A stretch of 64,000 nucleotides of DNA, taken from NCBI GenBank assembly GCA_030604735.1, contig JAUVVG010000014.1, positions 1 to 64,000 on the forward strand, in the 5' to 3' direction. Of this stretch, positions 50,588 through 60,482 are shown piece by piece (position 1 is the stretch's first letter; every line of letters starts with the position of its first letter). This stretch comes from Azoarcus sp. Lineage in GTDB: Bacteria; Pseudomonadota; Gammaproteobacteria; Burkholderiales; Rhodocyclaceae. The notes under the pieces are model-generated. The model worked only from the letters and a program-made list of their open reading frames with translations. It was not told the DNA's origin and did no database searches. A program made the position numbers and the translations under genes.

Positions 50588-51589
50588 TTACGCGCCGATC
50601 CGCACGACCGTCCTGCCCTTGACCTCGCCCTTGATGAAGGCATCGAAGGCACCGGGCAGTTCATCGAAGCTGATCGTCCGGGTCACTTCGGCCAGATGCG
50701 CCGGCTTGAGATCGGTCGCAAGGCGGTCCCAGACGCGTTGCCGGGTCGGGAAACCCATGTAGCCCGAGTCGATGCCGAGCAGGCTCACCCCGCGCAGGAT
50801 GAACGGAAACACCGTGGTGCTGATGTTGAAGCTCGCCGCGTTGCCGATGCTCGCCACCGTGCCGGCCTGCTTCATCGTCGCAAGCACCCAGTGCAGGATC
50901 TGCCCGCCCACGTTATCGACCGCGCCCGCCCACTGCGAGGCTTCTAGCGGACGCACCTTGTCGAAGTCGATCTCCGAGCGCAGCTTGACCTCGGCCGCAC
51001 CCAGCATCTTGAGATAGTCGGTTTCAGCCGCCTTGCCGGTCAGCGCGACCACGTGATAACCCAGGCGCGACATCATGTCGATCGCCAGCCCGCCGACCCC
51101 GCCGGTGGCCCCGGTGACGACGACCGGGCCATTGGCCGGTGCGAGGCCGTTGTCTTCCATGCGCACCACGCCGAGCGCGGCGGTGAAGCCGGCGGTGCCG
51201 AGCGCCATCGCCTCGAACAGATCCAGCCCGTCGGGCAAGGGCACGACCCAGCCGGCCGGCACGCGGGCGTATTCGGCGTAACCGCCATGGTGCGCCACGC
51301 CGATGTCGAAACTGGTGGCGATCACCTTGTCGCCCGGCTTGAAACGGGCATCTGCGCTCTCGACCACCTCGCCCGACATGTCGATGCCACCGGCGCAGGG
51401 GAAACGGCGGATGATCTTGCCGGCGCCGGTCGCGGCCAGCGCATCCTTGTAGTTGATGCTGGAGTAATGCACCCGGATCGTGACCTCGCCGGCATCGAGC
51501 TGGTCCGGGGTCATGGACGCCAGGCCACTGCTGACCTTGCGATTCTCGTCCTGGTTGATAAGCAAGGCCTTGAATGGCGCGTTATTCAT
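50588..51589 (-). CDS. AcuI/YhdH-family quinone oxidoreductase (acrylyl-CoA reductase-like)
   Basis: VHYSSINYKDALAATGAGKIIRRFPCAGGIDMSGEVV; VVTGATGGVGGLAIDMMSRLGYHVVALTGK. Confidence 0.9.
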   Translation of the reverse strand: MNNAPFKALLINQDENRKVSSGLASMTPDQLDAGEVTIRVHYSSINYKDALAATGAGKIIRRFPCAGGIDMSGEVVESADARFKPGDKVIATSFDIGVAHHGGYAEYARVPAGWVVPLPDGLDLFEAMALGTAGFTAALGVVRMEDNGLAPANGPVVVTGATGGVGGLAIDMMSRLGYHVVALTGKAAETDYLKMLGAAEVKLRSEIDFDKVRPLEASQWAGAVDNVGGQILHWVLATMKQAGTVASIGNAASFNISTTVFPFILRGVSLLGIDSGYMGFPTRQRVWDRLATDLKPAHLAEVTRTISFDELPGAFDAFIKGEVKGRTVVRIGA

Positions 51590-51802
51590 GTCGTCTCCTC
51601 ATCTGGTTTGCGGCCGGGGCAATAGCAGTCGATTATAGCGAAAATAGCGGCGTCAAGATTTTGCAACTGGCATCGAGCCCAGCGACCGACCCCCTATGAT
51701 CCTCGCCCGGTCAACACCCGGCCCCCTACACCCACCCGCGCAGGATCGGATTCGGCATGAACCAAGCCGGCAAGCTGACACGCGCGGTCGGCCCAGACTC
51801 CC

Positions 51803-51827
51803 TGCCTCCCCTTTCAAGTGGGAGGCA
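51803..51827. repeat. Intergenic inverted repeat
   Basis: tgcctccc-ctttcaagt-gggaggca. Confidence 0.5.
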
Positions 51828-51938
51828 AGAAGGGGAAGGGAGTTCAGGACAGGCAAGGTCGCAGACCCTACGCGACACCTTTAGTTTTCCGGCGCAGCCG
51901 CGGATAATCGCGGCAACCACCTCAGGAGTAGCCGGCCG

Positions 51939-52814
51939 ATGACGATGCTCGACACCCCGCTGCCCAGCGCCGAGGCTTATGTCGCCTTTCTGACCAGCCA
52001 GGACATTCCGGTGCTGCGCCGGACCGAGCGCGAGCTTGACGCGCTGCGCAGCGAGACCGAATCGGTCAATGGCAAGCGGATCGCAGCGATCGTGCTCGCC
52101 GATCCGTTGATGACGCTGAAGGTACTGGCCTACCTGCAGGCCAACCGGCGGGAGTCGCAGAACCACGACATCACCACGGTCGACCGCGCGATCATGATGA
52201 TGGGCATCGCGCCCTTTCTCGACACCTTCGCCGGCATGCCGACGCTGGAAGACCGGTTGGCCGCCCACCCCAAGGCCTTGCTCGGCGTGCTGCAGGTCAT
52301 CACCCGTGCCCGCCGTGCCGCGCACTACGCCCGCGACTGGGCGATCGCGCGCCATGACCTCGATGTGGACGAGATCACGGTCGCGGCCCTGCTCTACGAG
52401 ACCAGCGAGATCCTGTGCTGGATCTTCGCCCCGCAACTCGCGCTGCGAATCCAGAACATGCAGCAGCGCGACCCGCGCCTGCGCAGCGAGATCGCGCAGC
52501 GCACGATTCTGGGAGTAACTGGACGGGCGATCCAGCTCGCGCTGGTACGGGCCTGGAAGCTGCCCGAGTTGCTGGTCATGCTGCAGGACGAAAACACCCA
52601 GGACAATCCACGGGTACGCAACGTATTGCTTGCCAACCGCTTCACCCGCCATGTCGCCCGCGGCTGGGACGACCCTGCCCTACCGGACGACATCGCCGAC
52701 ATAGAGAAGCTGATCCGCTTTGGGCGCGAGCAGGTGCTGAAGCGGCTGGCGGTGCCGGCCGCCTATGTCGAACGCTTCCTGCCGGACGACAGCAGCGACC
52801 CGCTGATTGAATAA
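51939..52814 (+). CDS. HDOD domain protein
   Basis: IAAIVLADPLMTLKVLAYLQANRRE..DITTVDRAIMMMGIAPF; HDOD fold pattern. Confidence 0.8.
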   Translation: MTMLDTPLPSAEAYVAFLTSQDIPVLRRTERELDALRSETESVNGKRIAAIVLADPLMTLKVLAYLQANRRESQNHDITTVDRAIMMMGIAPFLDTFAGMPTLEDRLAAHPKALLGVLQVITRARRAAHYARDWAIARHDLDVDEITVAALLYETSEILCWIFAPQLALRIQNMQQRDPRLRSEIAQRTILGVTGRAIQLALVRAWKLPELLVMLQDENTQDNPRVRNVLLANRFTRHVARGWDDPALPDDIADIEKLIRFGREQVLKRLAVPAAYVERFLPDDSSDPLIE

Positions 52815-52927
52815 ACGCCACGCGAGTAACCCATCCCCATCCTGTCCCTCCCAAAGAGGAAGGCACCTGCTAACCGACCCCGTTGCCACACAAGAGGACG
52901 TGTCATCCGCGACGTGGATCGCCTCGA

Positions 52928-53071
52928 TCAGCCGCAGAAAAGCAGGTTGGAAAAGTCGATCAGCATGTCGGGGTGCTGATAGGCGACGAATAGCGCAGCC
53001 AGCGCCGCGCCCGCAACGAGCACCGCGAGCGCGATCAGCAGCGGGCGCAAGCGGGTCGGCACGCGACTCAT
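52928..53071 (-). CDS. Small (47 aa) single-TM protein overlapping the MFS gene
   Basis: MSRVPTRLRPLLIALAVLVAGAALAALFVAYQHPDMLIDFSNLLFCG; ATGA-type overlap with upstream MFS stop. Confidence 0.6.
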   Translation of the reverse strand: MSRVPTRLRPLLIALAVLVAGAALAALFVAYQHPDMLIDFSNLLFCG

Positions 53072-54288
53072 GATGCCCCCACCAGCCGACCGAGCGGACG
53101 CTCGCGTACCGGCAGACACAGCAGCGCCGCCGCCACCGACAAGCCGATCGACAGCCACCAGGCGACATCGTAGGAACCGAACGCATCGAAGATCCGCCCG
53201 CCCAGCCAGGCACCGAGGAAACCACCGATCTGGTGGCCTAGAAACACCAGGCCGTAGAGCATGCCGACGAACTTCATGCCGAAAATATGGCCGACCAGGC
53301 CGTTGGTCAGTGGCACCGTCCCCAGCCACAACAAGCCCATCGCCGCGGAGAAGACATACAAGGTGGTCACACTCAGCGGAAGCATCAGGATTGCGAGGAA
53401 CGCAACCACCCGCAGGGCGTAGATGCCGGCCAGCAGCCACTTTTTGCTGAACATCCCGCCCAGCCAGCCGGACAGGAAGGAGCCGAAGATGTTGAACAGC
53501 CCGATCAGCGCGACCGCGGTCATGCCAACGTTGGCGCTGAGGCCGGCGTCGACCACGAAGGCCGGCAAATGCAGCATCACGAACGCGGTCTGGAAACCGC
53601 ACACGAAGAAGCTCCAGAACAGGAAGTGGAAGCTCGGGGTGCGCATCGCCTCGTGAAAGGACTCGCCAATCGACTGTCCGCCTAGCGCGCCCCCATTGGT
53701 GCCGCGCACCGCGAGCGCCAACGGCACGATGAACAGGATGCCGACCGCCAGCCACAGCAGCGCATCGTGCCAGCCGACCGACGAGATCAGCCCCTGCCCG
53801 ACCGGGAGCACCGCGAACTGGCCGAAACTGCCGCCCGCGCTGACAATGCCGAGCGCGAGACTGCGCCGCTCGGGCGACACCATGCGCCCGACCACGCCCA
53901 GCACGACGCTGAAGGTCGTGCCGGCCAGGCCCATGCCGATCAGCAAGCCAGCGCCCATGTTGAGGCCGAAGGCGGTCTCGGCATTGGCCATGATCACCAG
54001 ACCGAGCACGTACAACAATGCCCCGCCGACCAGGGTCCGGCCGGCGCCGTGGCGGTCGGCAAAGGCCCCGGCAAAGGGCTGGAACAGACCCCACATCAGG
54101 TTCTGCAGCGCGATCGACATCGAGAACATCTCGCGCGACCAGCCCTGATCCATGGTCATCGGCTGCAGGAACAGGCCACCGGTGTGACGCACCCCCATGG
54201 CCAGGGTCAGGATCAGCGCGCCGCAGGCGATGACCACGCCAGGACGCATCAAGAAGGGGGTTTCGGCGGGGGTGGTCGGGGTCTTCAA
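53068..54288 (-). CDS. MFS transporter
   Basis: ~12 TM; LFQPFAGAFADRHGAGRTLVGGALLYVLGL; FLGHQIGGFLGAWLGGRIFDAFGSYD. Confidence 0.9.
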   Translation of the reverse strand: MKTPTTPAETPFLMRPGVVIACGALILTLAMGVRHTGGLFLQPMTMDQGWSREMFSMSIALQNLMWGLFQPFAGAFADRHGAGRTLVGGALLYVLGLVIMANAETAFGLNMGAGLLIGMGLAGTTFSVVLGVVGRMVSPERRSLALGIVSAGGSFGQFAVLPVGQGLISSVGWHDALLWLAVGILFIVPLALAVRGTNGGALGGQSIGESFHEAMRTPSFHFLFWSFFVCGFQTAFVMLHLPAFVVDAGLSANVGMTAVALIGLFNIFGSFLSGWLGGMFSKKWLLAGIYALRVVAFLAILMLPLSVTTLYVFSAAMGLLWLGTVPLTNGLVGHIFGMKFVGMLYGLVFLGHQIGGFLGAWLGGRIFDAFGSYDVAWWLSIGLSVAAALLCLPVRERPLGRLVGAS

Positions 54289-54388
54289 GGGTCAGGGGCA
54301 GCCGGATCAAGGCCGCAGCAGTATGAATGTCGTGGGAAACTTATATCTGGAATGCGTTTATGATGCGCGTCATCGCGAGGGAGGCATC

Positions 54389-54964
54389 ATGAACATTTCG
54401 ACCGCAATCATACTCGGGCTCGTCGTCATCGTCTCGCTCTACGGGGTGGTGATCTACAACGGGCTGGTCAATCTGCGCCACAACGTCGCCAAGGCCTGGG
54501 CCAACATCGACGTACTGCTGAAACAGCGCCACGACGAGCTGCCCAAGCTGGTCGAGGTTTGCCGGCAGTACAAGCAGTTCGAACAATCCACGCTGCAGCA
54601 GGTGACCGAGGCGCGCGCCCGGGTCGCCCGCGCCCGCGAGGACCACGACGTGCCGGCGCTCGGTGCGGCCGAAGGAATGTTGCGCATGGGCCTGGGCCAG
54701 ATCTTCGCAGTGGCCGAAGCCTATCCGGAGCTCAAGGCGAACGAGCACTTCATGCAGCTGCAGTCGCGCATCACCGCGCTCGAGAACGGCATCGCCGACC
54801 GGCGCGAGTGGTACAACGAATCGGTCAACATGCTCAACATCCGGGTGGATGAAGTGCCCGACCTCATCGTCGCACGCCTGTTCAACTTCACCAAGGAACC
54901 GCTGCTCCGCTTCTCGAGTGCGGAGAAGGCCGACGTGGATATCACGGCGCTGTTCCGCGCCTGA
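54389..54964 (+). CDS. LemA family protein
   Basis: YNGLVNLRHNVAKAWANIDVLLKQRHDELPKLVEVCRQY; YNESVNMLNIRVDEVPDLIVARLFNF. Confidence 0.93.
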   Translation: MNISTAIILGLVVIVSLYGVVIYNGLVNLRHNVAKAWANIDVLLKQRHDELPKLVEVCRQYKQFEQSTLQQVTEARARVARAREDHDVPALGAAEGMLRMGLGQIFAVAEAYPELKANEHFMQLQSRITALENGIADRREWYNESVNMLNIRVDEVPDLIVARLFNFTKEPLLRFSSAEKADVDITALFRA

Positions 54965-55156
54965 GTGAGGCGGGTTGACTGATTCGCCCTCGATTCCCTT
55001 CTTCTTGGTGCGCTCATCTCCTCATTGCGCGAGTTGCTTCCTTCACTCGGGGAGAGACCCAGCCCCGTGCTCCGTTGTCCGCGGGTTCGTCCCAAGTTCT
55101 CGGCTGAACGCAGACGGGCCGGACAGGGTGAGTCACCAAGGTGCGCTTCGGGCTGA

Positions 55157-56062
55157 ATGATGCTCGTCCGGCTCAAACAGGATCTCGCCAACCTTGCCTT
55201 GCCGGCGGTTCAGATCGGCACGGTCGCGGCCGCGCTCGCCATCGACGAGGCCTGGGGCACCCTCGCCGGCCTGGGGATGCTGATGGGCACCGGCCTGTAC
55301 GGCTGGCTACGCTCGATCCGCCATGCCCGGTTGATCCTGGACACCCCGACCGCGCGCATCGCCTCGGCCGCCCAGGGCTATACCGAATTGCGTGGCCGCG
55401 GCTCTCCACTCGCCGGCACCCCCTTGTTGTCTCCGGTCAACGGACTGCCGCTGATCTGGTACCGGGTCGTGACCCAGCGCAAGCAGCGCGACGGCAAGTG
55501 GCGACATGTCGGAACGGTAGAGAGCGACGCCTCCTTCGTGCTGGACGATGGTTCCGGCCTGGTCGCGGTCGATCCGGAAGGTGCCGACATGCTGGTGCGG
55601 CGTCGCGATGTTTTCAACGAGGGCGACACCCGCCATACCCAGTGGTCGCTGATCGCGAACGACCCGATCTATGTGATCGGCGAATTCGCCACTTTGGGCA
55701 GCATTACCCCCGTATTCGACACCCGCGCCCAGATTCGCGATCTGCTCGCCGATTGGAAGGCCGACCGCAAGCAACTGCTCGAACGCTTCGACCTGGACGG
55801 CGACGGCGAAATCAGCCTGGAGGAATGGGAGCTTGCCCGAGCCCAGGCCAGGCGCGAGGTCTTGAAACAACGCGGCGAAACCCTGGCCACCGCAGAAGCC
55901 CACATCGTGCGCAAGCCATCCGGACGGCGGCTGTTCCTGATCTCGGACCTGGACCCGGCCCTGATCGCCCGCCGCTACCGCCTGTGGGGGCTTTTCCACG
56001 CCGTGGTGTTTCTGGGCTCGGGTGCGGCCGCGGCGTGGTTCAATCAGATCGGGACGTTCTGA
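55157..56062 (+). CDS. GIDE-domain-like membrane protein with EF-hand insertion
   Basis: SPVNGLPLIWYRVVTQRKQRDGKW..VESDASFVLDDGSGLVAVDPEGADM; EF-hand DLDGDGEISLEEWE; terminal TM segments; follows lemA. Confidence 0.75.
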   Translation: MMLVRLKQDLANLALPAVQIGTVAAALAIDEAWGTLAGLGMLMGTGLYGWLRSIRHARLILDTPTARIASAAQGYTELRGRGSPLAGTPLLSPVNGLPLIWYRVVTQRKQRDGKWRHVGTVESDASFVLDDGSGLVAVDPEGADMLVRRRDVFNEGDTRHTQWSLIANDPIYVIGEFATLGSITPVFDTRAQIRDLLADWKADRKQLLERFDLDGDGEISLEEWELARAQARREVLKQRGETLATAEAHIVRKPSGRRLFLISDLDPALIARRYRLWGLFHAVVFLGSGAAAAWFNQIGTF

Positions 56063-56094
56063 TACCCACGCCAGCTGCGCATCGCCCGCGCCCG

Positions 56095-56167
56095 TTCGCG
56101 GCTTGCGCCGCTCCCACACCGTCCCCGGACGTCAGAACAACCGGTAGGAGCCACGCAAGTGGCGAAC
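56095..56167. repeat. Two further REP-like units (one degenerate)
   Basis: 56095-56118 ttcgcggcttgcgccgctcccaca; 56144-56167 gtaggagccacgcaagtggcgaac. Confidence 0.75.
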
Positions 56168-56186
56168 CGCCACCTCAGGACAACAG

Positions 56187-58118
56187 TCAGCCGCCCGCCT
56201 TGTCCTCCAGCGCCTCCCAGCGAGCCATCGCCGCCTCGATCTCGTTCTCTAGCGCGTCTAGCCGCGCCTTGATGGTCACGACTTCGTCTGGATTCTGCTG
56301 ATACAGGCTCGGGTCGGCGAGCCGCTGGTGCAGTCCTGCCTGCTCGGCCTCAAGCGCGCTGATCCGCTCGGGCAGCGCTTCGAGCTCACGTTTCTCGTTG
56401 AACGACAGCTTGACCGGTTTAGCCTGAGCCGCAGGTTTGGCCTGTGTGGCACCCGCTGCGGATGCGGCAGACGCCGCCTTGGCGCGGTCAGCCTTGCCCT
56501 GCTCGCGCTCACGCGCCTCCCGTGCGTCACGGACGCGCAGCCAGTCCTCGTAACCACCGGCATACTCGCCCCAGTGCCCCTCCCCCTCGGAGGCGATCAC
56601 CTGGGTCACCACGTTGTCCAGAAAAGCCCGGTCATGGCTGACCAGGAACAAGGTGCCCTGGTAGGACGCCAGCAGGTCTTCGAGCAGGTCCAGGGTCTCG
56701 ATGTCGAGGTCATTGGTCGGTTCGTCCAGCACCATCACATTGGCCGGGCGGGCGAACAGGCGCGCCAGCAGCAAGCGGTTGCGCTCGCCGCCGGACAACG
56801 ACTTGACCGGCGAGCGTGCCCGCTGCGGCGCGAACAGGAAGTCCCCCAGATAACCGATCACATGCTTCTTCTCGCCCCCGATCTCGACGAAATCCGAGCC
56901 CGGGCTGATCACCTCGGTCAATGGCAGCTCCGGGTCCAGCTGGGCGCGCAACTGGTCGAAGTAGGCGACCGTCTGACGGGTGCCGCGCCGCACGCTGCCG
57001 CTGTCGGGTTCGATCTCACCCAGGATCAGCTTGAGCAAGGTGGTCTTGCCCGAGCCGTTCGGCCCGACCAGGCCGATCCGGTCGCCGCGCATGATGCGGG
57101 TCGAGAAATCGCGCACGATCGCCCGCTCGCCATAGTGCTTGGAGACATCGGTCAGCTCGGCCACCATCTGGCCGCTCTGCTCGCCCTTGTCCACCGCCAG
57201 CCTGACATTGCCCAGGCGGTCGCGCCGGGCTGCACGCTCACGCCGCAAGGCCTCCAGACGCCTGACCCGACCCTCGTTACGGGTGCGGCGTGCCTCCACG
57301 CCCTTGCGGATCCAGACCTCTTCCTGCGCCAGCAGCTTGTCGAAGCGCGACGCGGCCTTGTCCTCGGCGTCGAGTTCCTCCGCCTTGCGCCGCTGGTAGT
57401 CGCTGAAGCGTCCCGGATAGCTGCCCAGCCGTCCGCGGTCGAGTTCGATGATACGGGTCGCGATATTGTCCAGGAACACCCGGTCGTGGGTGATCACGAC
57501 CACCGCACCGCGAAAGTCGCGAATCAAGCCCTCCAGCCAGAGAATGCCGTCGATATCCAGATGGTTGGTCGGCTCGTCCAGCAACAGCAGGTCCGGTTCG
57601 CCCACCAGCGCCCGTGCCAGCGATACCCGCTTGATCCCGCCCCCGGACAGACTGCCGACCAGGACGTCGCCGGAAAGGCCGAGCTTGAGCAGGGTCTCGT
57701 CCACCCGCTGGTTGAGCCGCCAGGCGTCTGCCTGCTCGACCTGTTGCTGCAAGGCTTCCAGGCGTGCCATCGTTTCCGGCGACGGCGTATCGGCCACCGC
57801 ATGCATCGCGGCGTGGTAGTCGACCAGCAGCCCGGCAGCGTCGCCCAGCCCATCCGCGACCGTGGCGAACACGTCCCGGTCCAGCGGAAAATCCGGCTCC
57901 TGCGGCACATAGGCGACTTTCAGGCCGTCCTGGCGCCAGATCGCGCCGTCGTCCAGCGTGGTATGGCCGACCAGGGCCTTGAGAAAACTGGACTTGCCCG
58001 AACCGTTGCGGCCGATCAACGCCACCCGCTCGCCGGCGTCCAGCTGAAAGGCGGCGTGATCGAGCAGGTCCACATGCCCGAAGGCCAGACACGCGTTATC
58101 GACTGTGAGCAAGGGCAT
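56187..58118 (-). CDS. uup: ABC-F family ATPase (Uup-like)
   Basis: Two ABC cassettes (GRNGSGKSSFLKAL; GPNGSGKTTLLKLI), LSGGERNRLLLARL, C-terminal coiled-coil domain. Confidence 0.92.
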   Translation of the reverse strand: MPLLTVDNACLAFGHVDLLDHAAFQLDAGERVALIGRNGSGKSSFLKALVGHTTLDDGAIWRQDGLKVAYVPQEPDFPLDRDVFATVADGLGDAAGLLVDYHAAMHAVADTPSPETMARLEALQQQVEQADAWRLNQRVDETLLKLGLSGDVLVGSLSGGGIKRVSLARALVGEPDLLLLDEPTNHLDIDGILWLEGLIRDFRGAVVVITHDRVFLDNIATRIIELDRGRLGSYPGRFSDYQRRKAEELDAEDKAASRFDKLLAQEEVWIRKGVEARRTRNEGRVRRLEALRRERAARRDRLGNVRLAVDKGEQSGQMVAELTDVSKHYGERAIVRDFSTRIMRGDRIGLVGPNGSGKTTLLKLILGEIEPDSGSVRRGTRQTVAYFDQLRAQLDPELPLTEVISPGSDFVEIGGEKKHVIGYLGDFLFAPQRARSPVKSLSGGERNRLLLARLFARPANVMVLDEPTNDLDIETLDLLEDLLASYQGTLFLVSHDRAFLDNVVTQVIASEGEGHWGEYAGGYEDWLRVRDAREAREREQGKADRAKAASAASAAGATQAKPAAQAKPVKLSFNEKRELEALPERISALEAEQAGLHQRLADPSLYQQNPDEVVTIKARLDALENEIEAAMARWEALEDKAGG

Positions 58119-58251
58119 GACGAGTCAGATTCCAAAAACCAAGAAAGGTGATGATTCTACCGGCCTGATAACATACGGGTCGAATTGACCGTAATGCAGT
58201 GCACAATTCCAGCGCCCTACCCTGAGCGCGGGAAGTGCCTTCAGGATATCC

Positions 58252-60336
58252 ATGGAAGCAGTAATCAAACAGTTCGGCCAACCGGATCAGGACGAAGTCC
58301 AGGTCTGGAGCGCCTTCATCAACAGGATTCGGCCGGTCAGGCCGGACGATACCGAGCGCGCAGCCGAGAACCTGCGCGTGCTCAAGCGTTTGCTGCGTCG
58401 CCGCGAAGACCTGAAAGAACAGGTGCGCGACGCGGTCATCCGGCTGTTCAGGCAACGCAAGGTGGTCTCTCTGTATGTGTCATCGGGGCTGCTGCCCTCC
58501 TCGGGCTTCTTCTCCGAGTCGGCCCGCCGGCTGTCGGACAAGCTGCTGCCCGAGGTCATCGACACCCACTACATGCGCGGCGTGATCGGCGCCTGCTTTC
58601 ACAAGGTGTCCGACGAGGTCTGGGTCAATGCCGTTCCGGATGAAGTCTGGGTCGACTTCATCAACGTGCTTTTCGACCCGACTGTCTCCGAGATCGACCG
58701 CCGCGACCGCAATCGCTTGCCCGACCCGGTCAGCGAGATCATCGAAGCCCTGCGCATGCTGTCCTACCATGTCTCGTCGATCGGCCTAGACCCGGAGCTG
58801 GTTCGCATCGATCCGACCCTGGAGGAGCACGAGTCGCCTTTTTTGGCCCAGAACGCCGAGCTGGTCGGGTTTCTGGCCAACTACAAGGCCTGGTGGCTGG
58901 AGGAAGGCTCGGAGACCGACGACGAGAAGCACCTCGGGGTGATGCTGGACCAGTGCGAGGACGTCGTGTTGCGTATCCGTCGTCGCGCCGCCAAGATGGG
59001 GACCAGTCTGTCGCTGACCTTCAAGCTCGAGCGCCTTCACCAGCACCTGGATCGGATAGGGGTATTGCTCGAATTGCTGCTACAACTGCGCGCCGAACGC
59101 AACATCAACTCGATCGCGCCACAGATCACCCACTTGTTCAAGGAACTGATCCGCGCCGAATGCCGCAAGAACAAGCTCTCGGACTACTGGAGCAAGAACG
59201 TAGAGCTGTTGTCGCTGCGGATGACCGAGAGCGCGAGCAAGACCGGCGAACGCTACATCACCTCCAGCCGCAGCGAGTACTTCGGCATTTTACGATCGGC
59301 CGCGCTGGGGGGGGTCATCATCGCGCTGATGGCGACGCTGAAGGTCGTGCTGAGCTGGCAGGGCTTCGCACCACTGAACGCAGCACTGGCGTTTTGCCTG
59401 AACTACGGCATCGGCTTCGCGCTGATCCATATCCTGGGTGGCACGGTCGCGACCAAGCAGCCGGCAATGACCGCCAACGCAATCGCCGCCTCGATCGGCG
59501 AGGTGCGCGGAAAACATCGTGACCTGGACAACCTGGTCGAGTTGATCACCCGAACGGTACGCAGCCAGCTCGGCGCCATCCTGGGCAACGTCGGGGTGGC
59601 GGTGCCGATGGCGATCCTGATCGGCTGGCTGATCTACCTCGGCTCCGGCACGCATTTCGTCACGCCCGACGAAGCGCACAGGATGCTCGGCGAGGTCAGT
59701 CCGTTCAGCGGTGCGCTGCTGTTCGCCGCGATTGCCGGGGTGTGCCTGTTCCTGTCCGGGTTGATCGCCGGCTATTACGACAATCTCTCGGCCTACGGCC
59801 GGATTCCGCAGCGCCTGTTGCAACTGCGCTGGCCCCGCCGCACGTTCGGCGAGGCACGGATGAATCGGGTCGCGGCCTATGTGGAGAGCAATCTGGGGGC
59901 GCTGGCCGGCAACTTCTTCTTCGGCTTTCTGCTCGGCGGCGTGACTGCGCTGGGGGTGCTGTTCGGGCTGCCGCTGGACATCCGCCATATCGCTTTCTCG
60001 TCGGCCTATGTCGGCCATGCCCTGATCAGCCTGGAGTTCGGCCTGCCCTTGCAGCTTGCCGCGCTATCGCTGCTCGGCGTGCTGCTGATCGGCATGGTCA
60101 ATCTCACGGTCAGCTTCAGCCTGACACTGTCGGTGGCGATGCGTGCCCGTCGCATCACCTTCGCCCAGAGCCAGGAGCTGATCAGCCTGATCTTCCAGCG
60201 TCTGTTGCGCGCCCCCCGCGACTTCTTCCTGCCCCCACCCCGTGATTCGAAACCGACCGAGCAGCTTGACGAGTCCAAAGTGGACGAAAACGAGCCGACG
60301 CTTGGCGAGAAATCCGATCAAGCCCAACGTATCTGA
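58252..60336 (+). CDS. Gcr-type 'site-specific recombinase' family membrane protein
   Basis: 694 aa, cytoplasmic helical N-terminus plus multi-TM C-terminus; RLPDPVSEIIEALRMLSYHVSSIGLDPELVRIDP; SLEFGLPLQLAALSLLGVLLIGMVNLTVSFSLTLSVAMRAR. Confidence 0.82.
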   Translation: MEAVIKQFGQPDQDEVQVWSAFINRIRPVRPDDTERAAENLRVLKRLLRRREDLKEQVRDAVIRLFRQRKVVSLYVSSGLLPSSGFFSESARRLSDKLLPEVIDTHYMRGVIGACFHKVSDEVWVNAVPDEVWVDFINVLFDPTVSEIDRRDRNRLPDPVSEIIEALRMLSYHVSSIGLDPELVRIDPTLEEHESPFLAQNAELVGFLANYKAWWLEEGSETDDEKHLGVMLDQCEDVVLRIRRRAAKMGTSLSLTFKLERLHQHLDRIGVLLELLLQLRAERNINSIAPQITHLFKELIRAECRKNKLSDYWSKNVELLSLRMTESASKTGERYITSSRSEYFGILRSAALGGVIIALMATLKVVLSWQGFAPLNAALAFCLNYGIGFALIHILGGTVATKQPAMTANAIAASIGEVRGKHRDLDNLVELITRTVRSQLGAILGNVGVAVPMAILIGWLIYLGSGTHFVTPDEAHRMLGEVSPFSGALLFAAIAGVCLFLSGLIAGYYDNLSAYGRIPQRLLQLRWPRRTFGEARMNRVAAYVESNLGALAGNFFFGFLLGGVTALGVLFGLPLDIRHIAFSSAYVGHALISLEFGLPLQLAALSLLGVLLIGMVNLTVSFSLTLSVAMRARRITFAQSQELISLIFQRLLRAPRDFFLPPPRDSKPTEQLDESKVDENEPTLGEKSDQAQRI

Positions 60337-60482
60337 CCATTTTTTTGGACCTCATCCGCTCATCGAGGCCAGGTTCCGTCGGCCTCGGCCTCATCGGACG
60401 AAGTCAGTCTTCGCGCCGTCGCCTTGCCATCAACACCGTCGAGCTTGGTAAGCCCGCAGCTAACCAGCTAGAATTGCGCCCT

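Noticed and set aside
56328-58151. 607-codon open frame antisense to the ABC-F gene
   Set aside because: Codon-bias shadow ORF; composition is typical of antisense GC-rich translation and no motif is recognised.
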